Shown here: in pieces, positions 46,637 to 53,806 of the stretch
Layout of the letters: the number at the start of each line of letters is the position of its first letter
Numbering within the stretch: the first letter of the stretch is position 1
From: Chthoniobacterales bacterium
GTDB taxonomy: Bacteria; Verrucomicrobiota; Verrucomicrobiia; Chthoniobacterales; DASVRZ01
Direction: 5' to 3'
Length of the DNA: 64,000 nt
Assembly: GCA_039930045.1 (NCBI GenBank)
Contig: JBDSQB010000002.1
Coordinates: 326,286-390,285 of the forward strand
Notes under the pieces: model-generated
Database searches by the model: none
Told to the model about the DNA's origin: nothing
The model's input: only the letters and a program-made list of their open reading frames with translations
Program-made: the position numbers and the translations under genes

Positions 46637-47159
46637 TCAAAGGACGGTGTTTGGGAAACGCCAGCGGGCGTTCACGCTGATTGAGGTCGCGCTCGCGATG
46701 TTCATCGTCGTGCTGGTAATTGGAATCGGACTCCCCTTTGCCACGGGCATGGGACGCGAAAGCCAGTTGCGCGAACCAGCCAGTGAATTGAAAAAGTTCG
46801 CGCTCACCGCCCGCCGCCGCGCGGTCACGCAACAGAAAACGGTGGAGATTTTGCTGGAAAATAACCGCTACGTCCTGCGCGATGCCGTTCTAGAGGACTC
46901 CACCAGCCGTGCGAAGATTGCGCCCGAAACGGACCACGCAGAGATCGATTCCTACACCTTGCCGAAAAATATCACTTATTCCGTCAAGCGCTGGGACGAG
47001 ACCCAATTTGCCGCCAAGGCCGACGCGCGCTGGCGCTTTCTGCCGACTGGTTTGTGCGAACCGATCACCGTGCACTTCGTGCGCGATCAGGATTTTCTCG
47101 AGTTCAGTTTCAATCCGCTCACCGCTCAAACTGAGGACGAAAGTTTCCTCTTCCAGTGA
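46605..47159 (+). CDS. gspH: Minor pseudopilin GspH
   Basis: 184 residues. The leader precedes A-FTLIEVALAMFIVVLVIGIGLPFA with Glu at +5, so cleavage is after Ala rather than Gly. The segment ASELKKFALTARRRAVTQQKTVEILLE after the helix and the later FLPTGLCEPITVHFV are typical of GspH. The start at 46605 lies inside gspG; ATG there is the first in frame. It is joined to gspI by shared stop/start bases (TGATG). Confidence 0.86.
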   Translation: MTSAIGVIPSNQRTVFGKRQRAFTLIEVALAMFIVVLVIGIGLPFATGMGRESQLREPASELKKFALTARRRAVTQQKTVEILLENNRYVLRDAVLEDSTSRAKIAPETDHAEIDSYTLPKNITYSVKRWDETQFAAKADARWRFLPTGLCEPITVHFVRDQDFLEFSFNPLTAQTEDESFLFQ

Positions 47160-47551
47160 TGCAACTTTCGCGGCTCAGATCGGAAAGCGGAATGCTTCTA
47201 CTAGAGGTGATGCTGGCGGTGATCGTTTTTTCACTGGCCGCAGTATCGCTGGCAGTGGCCCTAAATGAATCACTCGATGCCTTTGCCGACGTGCGCCGCC
47301 AGTCGGAAATTCGCCTGCAACTCCAAAGCGCGCTGGCCGAGGCAATCGGGCAAAAACTGACTGTGGGAAAAGAAACCCTGCAACTCGGCACCGGCACAGT
47401 GGTTTACTCACGCGAAGTGACCCTGCTGGACTGGAAAAATCAAAAAAAGGATCCGGTTTCCAATCTCTATCAGGTGGTGATTCACGCCGATTGGCAGGAA
47501 GGCGGCCGCAAGGTGCAACGGGAGGCGATGCAATATGTTTTCCAGAATTAA
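47159..47551 (+). CDS. gspI: Minor pseudopilin GspI
   Basis: 131-residue class protein starting MQLSRLRSESG, then MLLLEVMLAVIVFSLAAVSLAVALNESLDA. Gly precedes Met rather than Phe, and Glu at +5 is kept. The position between gspH and gspJ and the length suit GspI, which with J and K caps the pseudopilus tip. The ATG at 47159 was preferred over GTG at 47156. Confidence 0.85.
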   Translation: MQLSRLRSESGMLLLEVMLAVIVFSLAAVSLAVALNESLDAFADVRRQSEIRLQLQSALAEAIGQKLTVGKETLQLGTGTVVYSREVTLLDWKNQKKDPVSNLYQVVIHADWQEGGRKVQREAMQYVFQN

Positions 47552-48182
47552 GCGTGTCGCCGGCGGAAACCGGTCTGCGTTTACCCTGATCGAGGTGGTT
47601 CTCGGCGTGCTCATTCTGGGCCTGCTTGCCGGCGTACTTTTTACACTGGTTGAAAGCACGATTGGCGCGGCGGCGCAGTTGAGCATCAAGCAAGGTCAGA
47701 CTCAGGAATTAAATGGGCTGATCGAAATTTGCCGTGAGACTTTTGCGACTCTGGATGGACGCGCGCAGTTCACCTCGACCGTCAAACCCGCCACGGGTGG
47801 CGGCTACGTGCAGGAACTTCGAATCGAGGACGGCCCGCTGGCTTTCTCCTGGCAGGGGAATGGGACTGAGACAGGAATCACCACGGTTTCGCCGCGTCCG
47901 CAGGCCAATGGATTGCTGGCTTTTTGTCTTTTGCACGAACCCGACGCGGACAGCACAGAGAACGATAGCAAGCTGGCGCCCAAGCCGAAATGGTTTGTCC
48001 TAGTCCGCGATCTGAAGAAGCTGGAATGGCGCTTTTTCGATCCTCGCGCCGCGACCTGGCGCAAAGAATGGGAGGAAGGCGGCGTGCGGCCCAGCATGGT
48101 CGAACTGGTGATCCAATCTCCCGCCAGCCCCGAAGAAACCCGTGTGGTTTTCCCCATGCTTCCCCCCAGCCCATCACAATGA
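47535..48182 (+). CDS. gspJ: Minor pseudopilin GspJ
   Basis: 215 residues with leader MFSRIKRVAGGNRSA before FTLIEVVLGVLILGLLAGVLFTLVE and Glu at +5. The soluble part starts GLIEICRETFATLDGRAQFTST and resembles GspJ (LVRDLKKLEWRFFDPRAATW). It overlaps gspI by 17 bases and gspK by 4. Confidence 0.86.
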   Translation: MFSRIKRVAGGNRSAFTLIEVVLGVLILGLLAGVLFTLVESTIGAAAQLSIKQGQTQELNGLIEICRETFATLDGRAQFTSTVKPATGGGYVQELRIEDGPLAFSWQGNGTETGITTVSPRPQANGLLAFCLLHEPDADSTENDSKLAPKPKWFVLVRDLKKLEWRFFDPRAATWRKEWEEGGVRPSMVELVIQSPASPEETRVVFPMLPPSPSQ

Positions 48183-49060
48183 AATGGAAGTCGCATCAGC
48201 GCGGCTCGGCTCTTTTGCTCGTCCTCTGGTCGATCATTACAATGTCCGTCGCCGTCCTCGGAGTTGTCGAATACATCCATTACAATTTGGATGAAACTCA
48301 GGGGCTGAATCTGAATTTCGAGCTTCGGCAAATCGCCGAATCTGGCATTGCCGTGGCGTTTTCCCCGCAGATTTCCGAGGGCGATCCGCTGCTGATGGCT
48401 GACATGGGAACGAATGGCGGCCGCTACGAGGTCGTGCTGCACAGCGAGACGGCTCGGTTGCACATCAATCAAATTCTCCAAAAGGGTCGCGAGGATATTC
48501 TGCAACGGCTTTTTGTGGCGTGGGGAGCACCCAGTTCGGATGCTCGAATGGTGGTTGCCAAGCTTATTCTTTGGAGCGGGCGCACCGGCGATGCGACGGA
48601 TAATTATTCAGTGGAGCGTGAGTTTGCCTCGGTCGAACAAATGCGTGACGTCGAGGGCATGGATAAAATCGAGAAACTGCATCCGGACTGGATGAGCGCG
48701 TTTACGATCTGGGGGAATGGAAAAATTGACGTAAACGACGCGTCCGCCGATATTTTGCGAGCCTTCTTCGGAATTGGTGAGCGGAAAGCGGAAAGTTTCG
48801 TGCAATCCCGCTCTGGACCTGACAAAAAAGAGCACACTCTCGACGACCAGCCTTATACCGATATGAAACTCCTCGCTGGCGCTCTCGGTTTTACGGACAA
48901 ACAATTCGCGCCCTACGCCCAGCAGGTATCGCTCGAGACACTTCTAACCCGAGCCGAGAGCACGGCGTTTTTGAATGAGCGGAAGCATCAGATTCGAGTT
49001 ATTTTCAACCGCAAGGCACAACCCCCCGTGATTTACCAATGGCAGGAAGTCCCCCTCTAA
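48179..49060 (+). CDS. gspK: Minor pseudopilin GspK
   Basis: 293 residues from the ATG that overlaps the gspJ stop. Leader MKWKSHQRG, then SALLLVLWSIITMSVAVLGVVEYIHYN; as in other GspK proteins the +5 residue is not Glu. Hallmarks are ARLHINQILQ, KIDVNDASADILRAFFGIGERKAESFV and the long alpha-helical middle. GspK sits at the pseudopilus tip with I and J. It overlaps gspL by 22 bases. Confidence 0.9.
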   Translation: MKWKSHQRGSALLLVLWSIITMSVAVLGVVEYIHYNLDETQGLNLNFELRQIAESGIAVAFSPQISEGDPLLMADMGTNGGRYEVVLHSETARLHINQILQKGREDILQRLFVAWGAPSSDARMVVAKLILWSGRTGDATDNYSVEREFASVEQMRDVEGMDKIEKLHPDWMSAFTIWGNGKIDVNDASADILRAFFGIGERKAESFVQSRSGPDKKEHTLDDQPYTDMKLLAGALGFTDKQFAPYAQQVSLETLLTRAESTAFLNERKHQIRVIFNRKAQPPVIYQWQEVPL

Positions 49061-50328
49061 ATTCTACTCTCGCATTGGCTTCCCCAGAAAAATCACGTGG
49101 CAATTCCCGGAAAAATCCGGATACGCTGCTGCTTCGTCCCGCCGCTGACGTTGGCTGGGAACTCTGGGCCACGGCTCCAGGTGCTCCACGTGAGGCGGGA
49201 CGTTTTGAAACCCTACCTGATCTTGAGAAAAGGAACCTCCTCGCCGTCGCGCTGCCTGCTGATTCAGTGCTGGTGATCTCGCGCTGGCTGCAAACCAACG
49301 ATGACAGCCTGCTGCCAGAGATGGTGCAGATTCTTCTGGACCGCCAAGGCCTAATACCTCGTGAGGAAGGCGGCAAATCGTTCTCTTTCGTCCCAGTCCT
49401 GCATGAGGAAAACCGCACGCTGGTAGCGATCCGACTCCTCGGAACACAAATCCCAGCCGGTTTATGCCAACCTCAGGTGGAGCGTTTTGAAATCGCCGCT
49501 GACCTCCAGCCGCTCATCCGCGATGGACTGACTTTGTGGCGCGAGGCTGGACGGCTGGTCGCGGCATTTTCACGCGCTGGCTCGCTGATTCATCTCCAGT
49601 CGTTTCATGAAGGCGTGCTGAGCGAGAGCATTGCCATTGAACTCCTCTGCACCAAGCTGCAGTTGGAGACGGAGGAAATTTTAACTTCGGAGTTAGGTAT
49701 TTCTCTTCTGGGCGATTTCACCGATGACGAGACTTCACTCCTTACGTCTATTTTTGCAACGACTCCCCGACACGCTCCTATCGAAGCGCCGTTTTTGCCA
49801 CTTGTCGTATCAGACCTGACTCCACCGCTGGTCGAGACGCAGCGGCAGAAAGTACGCACCCGTCAACGCTTGGAACGTGTCCTCTTAAGTGCGGCTGGGA
49901 TTTACGGCCTGCTACTTTTGGGGCTGATTCTGAGTGTGGCTTGGCTTAGTTATAACAACCGCAGCTTACGCAAGAAGATCGCTGCCGATCAGCCAACAGT
50001 TGAAGCCATTCGTTCAACCAATTCCCGTTGGAAAGCGATCGAGGCGGCCATCAATCCCGCGATTTATCCGGTAGAGGTTTTACTGCAATCCGCCTCACTT
50101 TTGCCAGAGGATGGTGTTCGCTTCACTGTCTTTGAGGAAAATAACAATCGAGTCACAATCCGTGGCGAATCGAATAGCGCCGCAGCTGCTTTCAAACTCG
50201 TCGAGGCCATCAAGGGTAAGTCTGAGCTCAATTATTTTGATTGGGAAATGCCCAAGCCCAACATTTTACCGAACGACAAAGCCGAGTTTCTGATCAAAGG
50301 AGAGCCACCCAATGCGCCAACTCACTAA
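49039..50328 (+). CDS. gspL: GspL-like T2SS inner-membrane platform protein
   Basis: 429 residues: a cytoplasmic N-terminal part (~1-270; TLLLRPAADVGWELWATAPG), one membrane helix near residues 275-305 (AAGIYGLLLLGLILSVAWLSYNN) and a periplasmic ferredoxin-like end. This is the order of GspL, which recruits the GspE ATPase. Family similarity is by architecture and by position between gspK and a GspM-like gene. The actin-like fold cannot be confirmed here. Confidence 0.72.
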   Translation: MAGSPPLNSTLALASPEKSRGNSRKNPDTLLLRPAADVGWELWATAPGAPREAGRFETLPDLEKRNLLAVALPADSVLVISRWLQTNDDSLLPEMVQILLDRQGLIPREEGGKSFSFVPVLHEENRTLVAIRLLGTQIPAGLCQPQVERFEIAADLQPLIRDGLTLWREAGRLVAAFSRAGSLIHLQSFHEGVLSESIAIELLCTKLQLETEEILTSELGISLLGDFTDDETSLLTSIFATTPRHAPIEAPFLPLVVSDLTPPLVETQRQKVRTRQRLERVLLSAAGIYGLLLLGLILSVAWLSYNNRSLRKKIAADQPTVEAIRSTNSRWKAIEAAINPAIYPVEVLLQSASLLPEDGVRFTVFEENNNRVTIRGESNSAAAAFKLVEAIKGKSELNYFDWEMPKPNILPNDKAEFLIKGEPPNAPTH

Positions 50329-50845
50329 ACTCGAAAAAACGCTCATCATTGGCTTGGTGGGAACCATTTTCCTGCTCGCAAATCTCTTTGGCGTTTCTGC
50401 GCTGCTGCGCCACCGCCGGGCCTTGCAGCTCGATGCCATAACTCTCAAAGGCGAGCGCGATGAATCCAACATTTGGCTAAATGAAAAAGACAAATGGCTG
50501 ACCCGGAAAGCGTGGCTCGACAAGACCCAGCCCAAGGCATCCCAACCGGAGGCGGCTCAATCCACGTTCTTTGAGGATCTGCAAAAATCCGCCCGCACTC
50601 TCAACCTGGCCATCAATGAGCAGGGCTTTGGTGAGGTCTCCGAGAGCACCTACTTTCAATCCGTTGCCGTCAAAATGCGGATCACCGGCTCTTTGGAAAA
50701 CACTACTCGCTGGCTGGCATCACTTCAACGCCCGGAGCTTTTTCAAGCCATCACCAGCTTTTCGCTGAAGAGTGAAAAAGAACCACCCAATGTGAATGTG
50801 GAACTGGAGATCTCCAAATATTACCGTCCGAGCAATGGCAGCTAG
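50312..50845 (+). CDS. gspM: GspM-like T2SS inner-membrane protein
   Basis: 177 residues. An N-terminal membrane helix (LIIGLVGTIFLLANLFGVSALL) is followed by a periplasmic part with a coiled segment (LQLDAITLKGERDESNIWLNEKDKW) and a ferredoxin-like domain near the end. It matches GspM or PilO in layout. It overlaps gspL by 17 bases and the next gene by 11. Confidence 0.7.
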   Translation: MRQLTKLEKTLIIGLVGTIFLLANLFGVSALLRHRRALQLDAITLKGERDESNIWLNEKDKWLTRKAWLDKTQPKASQPEAAQSTFFEDLQKSARTLNLAINEQGFGEVSESTYFQSVAVKMRITGSLENTTRWLASLQRPELFQAITSFSLKSEKEPPNVNVELEISKYYRPSNGS

Positions 50846-51488
50846 AACCCATATTTTTGCTTTTATCCTGCTGGGTTTGGTTTGCGCAAATGCCGCAGAA
50901 CCGATCATCCCACAAGGCTACGCGCCGGAGCGGTATGAGCGTATCTGGAAGAAATCTCCTTTCACCGTCGCTTCCGTGATTGCGGCTGAACCCGTAAATA
51001 ATACCACCTTTGCCGACTCCCTCACATTGGCGGGTTTGCTGACCATCGATGGCAAACCATTAGTGACTGTTGTAGCCAATGATTCGCAGGAAACGCAGTT
51101 GGTGGAAGCAGACAAGCCAAATGCAGCCGGGCTACAGGTGGTGAGTTTCGTCAATAATCTGGATCCGACCAAAGTGGAAGTCGTTCTTAAAAAAGGTGAT
51201 GCGACTGGCACGCTTCATTTTGTCATCAACGAGACTCCCGCTCCGCCTCCCGACCAGCCGAATGGGGGCCAACCCCCTCGGGTGGTGCAGCCTCGCCTGA
51301 ACAACAACCAAAATATTCCCAATCCCAGCCAGCCTCGCGTGCTCCCCCGCGCTACTGGACCCGTGATGCCGATGCCAGGCGGCCCTCAAATTATTCGTCG
51401 ACGTCAGCTTCAACTCCCAGGAGCCAACCGGCCCAACCAGCCAACGCGCCCCAACTCGCCCAAGGCCAATGTCATTCCACCTCCCTAA
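50835..51488 (+). CDS. GspC/PilP-like secreted protein with Pro-rich C-terminus
   Basis: 217 residues from ATG 50835 with a signal peptide (MAARTHIFAFILLGLVCANA, then AEPII). Residues ~30-130 contain YERIWKKSPFTV, LTLAGLLTIDGKPLVTVVAND and FVNNLDPTKVEVVLKKGD, similar in order to the HR domain of GspC and to PilP, which contact the secretin. No membrane helix beyond the signal peptide is seen, unlike GspC. The last ~70 residues are Pro/Asn/Gln/Arg-rich and low complexity. It directly precedes gspD with no spacing. Assignment is by context and pattern. Confidence 0.65.
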   Translation: MAARTHIFAFILLGLVCANAAEPIIPQGYAPERYERIWKKSPFTVASVIAAEPVNNTTFADSLTLAGLLTIDGKPLVTVVANDSQETQLVEADKPNAAGLQVVSFVNNLDPTKVEVVLKKGDATGTLHFVINETPAPPPDQPNGGQPPRVVQPRLNNNQNIPNPSQPRVLPRATGPVMPMPGGPQIIRRRQLQLPGANRPNQPTRPNSPKANVIPPP

Positions 51489-53771
51489 ATGAAAAAACTG
51501 ATTCTCTCTTTTCTATTCAGCCCGCTTATTTTGAGTGGCTCGCTTTCGGCGCAAAACGAAGTCTCTGGCGATGTGCCGCCGGAAAATGTCGAACCGATGG
51601 CCACTCCCATTTCTTCCGTGAAGAAGACCGATCCAAATGCCGATCCGAGCATGGAGGATAAAATTAGCGTTAATTTTCCCGATACGACTCTGACTCAAAT
51701 CTTGCTCAACTACGAGCGGCTCAGTGGCAAACGTCTCATTAAAGACGCATTACTGGCGGGCCAAAACATGAGCATCGTCGTGGCGGAGCCGGTCAGCAAA
51801 CGCGAGGCCATCTCCATTATCGAGGCCACGTTGTTGCTGAACAATTACGCCCTCATTCCCTTTGGCGAGAATCAGATGAAAATTGTTAGTATCCAGAATG
51901 GCAAAAATCCACGCAGCGAAGGCGTGGCCATCTATACGACACCCAATTCCTTGCCAGAAGGTGACCAAGTCGTGTCCTATTTCATGACCTTCAAATATCG
52001 CGACGCACTGCAAGCCGCGCAGGAACTTGGACAGGCATTTGTGCCGCATCCATATGGGATCATATTTCCGGTTCCAAATGCGCAGGCGGTGATCGTTACC
52101 GAGAGCACATCCGTCATCCGCCGCCTTCTGGAGTTAAAGGAACTCATCGATGTGCCTCCGGCGCGGATCATTTCTGAATTCGTCCCCTTGATCCGCGCCG
52201 ATGCGGAGCGGGTCGCTGAAACGATCACCAAAATGATCGACGCACAGAAAAACAATGCCTCTACCTCGGGCAGCGCTCCTCTCGCCAATAATGGAGCTCC
52301 GCCTCCTCCGAATGCGAATGGTCAGTTGGTCCAAGCCAATAATGTTGGCGGTGGTGATGAATCGGCCTCGAACAGCCTCACGGCGGGGCAAATCCAACTC
52401 ACGGCCGATACCCGCACCAATCGCATTCTAGTTATTTCCCGGCCGTCGAGTTTCCCGTATGTGAAAAGCCTGATTCAGGAATTTGACCGCTCGGTCGGGC
52501 TCACGGAGCCGCTCGAAGTCTCGCTGCGTTATGTGAAACCCAGTGACATTCTGCAAGTGCTTGCCGACCTCCTCACCGAGGATGAAAAAGACGCGGCCGC
52601 CGGTGGTACCAATGCCATTCAGCAGCCCAAGACGCCAGCGAACAATCAGAGCCGGTCCACCAATAACAACAGCCGCTCCAGCTCCAATAGCAACTCGGGA
52701 TCGCTCACTCGTGAGGACTCGCTTGAGGATCCAGAAACTGACATCGGACCCGAGTCCCGCATCGTTGGAAAAACTCGCATCATCGCCGACAACAAAGCCG
52801 GGAAAGTCCTCGTCATTGGTCCGCCCGAAAGCCTCCAGAAAGTTCGCGGCATCCTCGGGCGACTCGACCACAAACCCCAGCAGGTCTATCTCTCGGCGGT
52901 CATCGGCCAGCTCAGCATTACAGGGAACCAACAGTTTGGCATCGACTACCTCCAGTCATTCCTCGGCGGTAAAGGCTCCGGAATTGGCGGCACCGCGATT
53001 ACCTCGTCTCCCGCGAGCACGGCGACTTTCACGTCCCCGGCGGCTTTGAATGCGATTAGCAAACTTCCCGCCCTTAACGGCCTCAGCCTTTACGGCACCG
53101 TGGCCGACAACCTCAGCATCTACGTGCGTGCCTTGGAATCGAGCAATCGATTCAAAGTCCTCTCACGTCCGGCAATCTATGCGTCGAATAATGAAAAAGC
53201 CGTCATCTCCTCGGGGCGGCGCATTGCTGTTCCAACGCAATCGTTGACGAACAACAACCTGAACTCCAACAACACGGCCTCGGTTGTCTCCAATATTGAT
53301 TACGAAGATGTCGTTTTGAAAATCGAGATCGTGCCGCAGATCAATTCCGACCAGGAAGTCACCATGAAGATCGCACAGGTGAACGACAGTGTGAATGGCA
53401 GCCAGACCGTCGCGGGTCAGACGGTGCCAACGATTGCCACTCAGGAAATTCGGACCACGGTCACTGTGGCGAATAAAAACGTCGTCGTCCTCGGCGGGCT
53501 CGTCACCGAATCCACCAGCGATGATCGGAGCAAGATTCCCGTCTTGGGCGACATTCCCTATCTCGGCGCGCTCTTCCGCAACACCAGCAAAAGCAAAACA
53601 CGGGACGAACTCCTCGTTTTCATCCAGCCCAATGTGGTCTCAAACAACGACGAAGCCCAACGTGAAAGTCTGGGCGAGGAAGCTCGCAGCGAGGTGGGCG
53701 TCGAAGGCCGCACGATGGCTGAGGGCGTCCCCACTCCGACTCCGGCGCGGTTGCAGAGATATGGCAAATAG
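51489..53771 (+). CDS. gspD: Secretin GspD
   Basis: 760 residues with a signal peptide (MKKLILSFLFSPLILSGSLSA). Periplasmic N domains run ~50-430; DKISVNFPDTTLTQILLNYERLSGKRLI is the first. Two Ser/Asn/Gly/Pro-rich inserts lie at ~254-300 and ~379-418. The secretin core is ~500-720 with LSAVIGQLSITGNQQFGIDYLQ, FKVLSRPAIYASNNEKAVI and the end motif VPVLGDIPYLGALFR-type KIPVLGDIPYLGALFRN. It forms the outer-membrane pore of T2SS. Its ATG follows the upstream stop with no gap. GspE and GspF must be encoded elsewhere. Confidence 0.94.
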   Translation: MKKLILSFLFSPLILSGSLSAQNEVSGDVPPENVEPMATPISSVKKTDPNADPSMEDKISVNFPDTTLTQILLNYERLSGKRLIKDALLAGQNMSIVVAEPVSKREAISIIEATLLLNNYALIPFGENQMKIVSIQNGKNPRSEGVAIYTTPNSLPEGDQVVSYFMTFKYRDALQAAQELGQAFVPHPYGIIFPVPNAQAVIVTESTSVIRRLLELKELIDVPPARIISEFVPLIRADAERVAETITKMIDAQKNNASTSGSAPLANNGAPPPPNANGQLVQANNVGGGDESASNSLTAGQIQLTADTRTNRILVISRPSSFPYVKSLIQEFDRSVGLTEPLEVSLRYVKPSDILQVLADLLTEDEKDAAAGGTNAIQQPKTPANNQSRSTNNNSRSSSNSNSGSLTREDSLEDPETDIGPESRIVGKTRIIADNKAGKVLVIGPPESLQKVRGILGRLDHKPQQVYLSAVIGQLSITGNQQFGIDYLQSFLGGKGSGIGGTAITSSPASTATFTSPAALNAISKLPALNGLSLYGTVADNLSIYVRALESSNRFKVLSRPAIYASNNEKAVISSGRRIAVPTQSLTNNNLNSNNTASVVSNIDYEDVVLKIEIVPQINSDQEVTMKIAQVNDSVNGSQTVAGQTVPTIATQEIRTTVTVANKNVVVLGGLVTESTSDDRSKIPVLGDIPYLGALFRNTSKSKTRDELLVFIQPNVVSNNDEAQRESLGEEARSEVGVEGRTMAEGVPTPTPARLQRYGK

Positions 53772-53806
53772 CTCGGCGTTCGACTTGGGCTGTTAGGAAA
53801 CATCGC

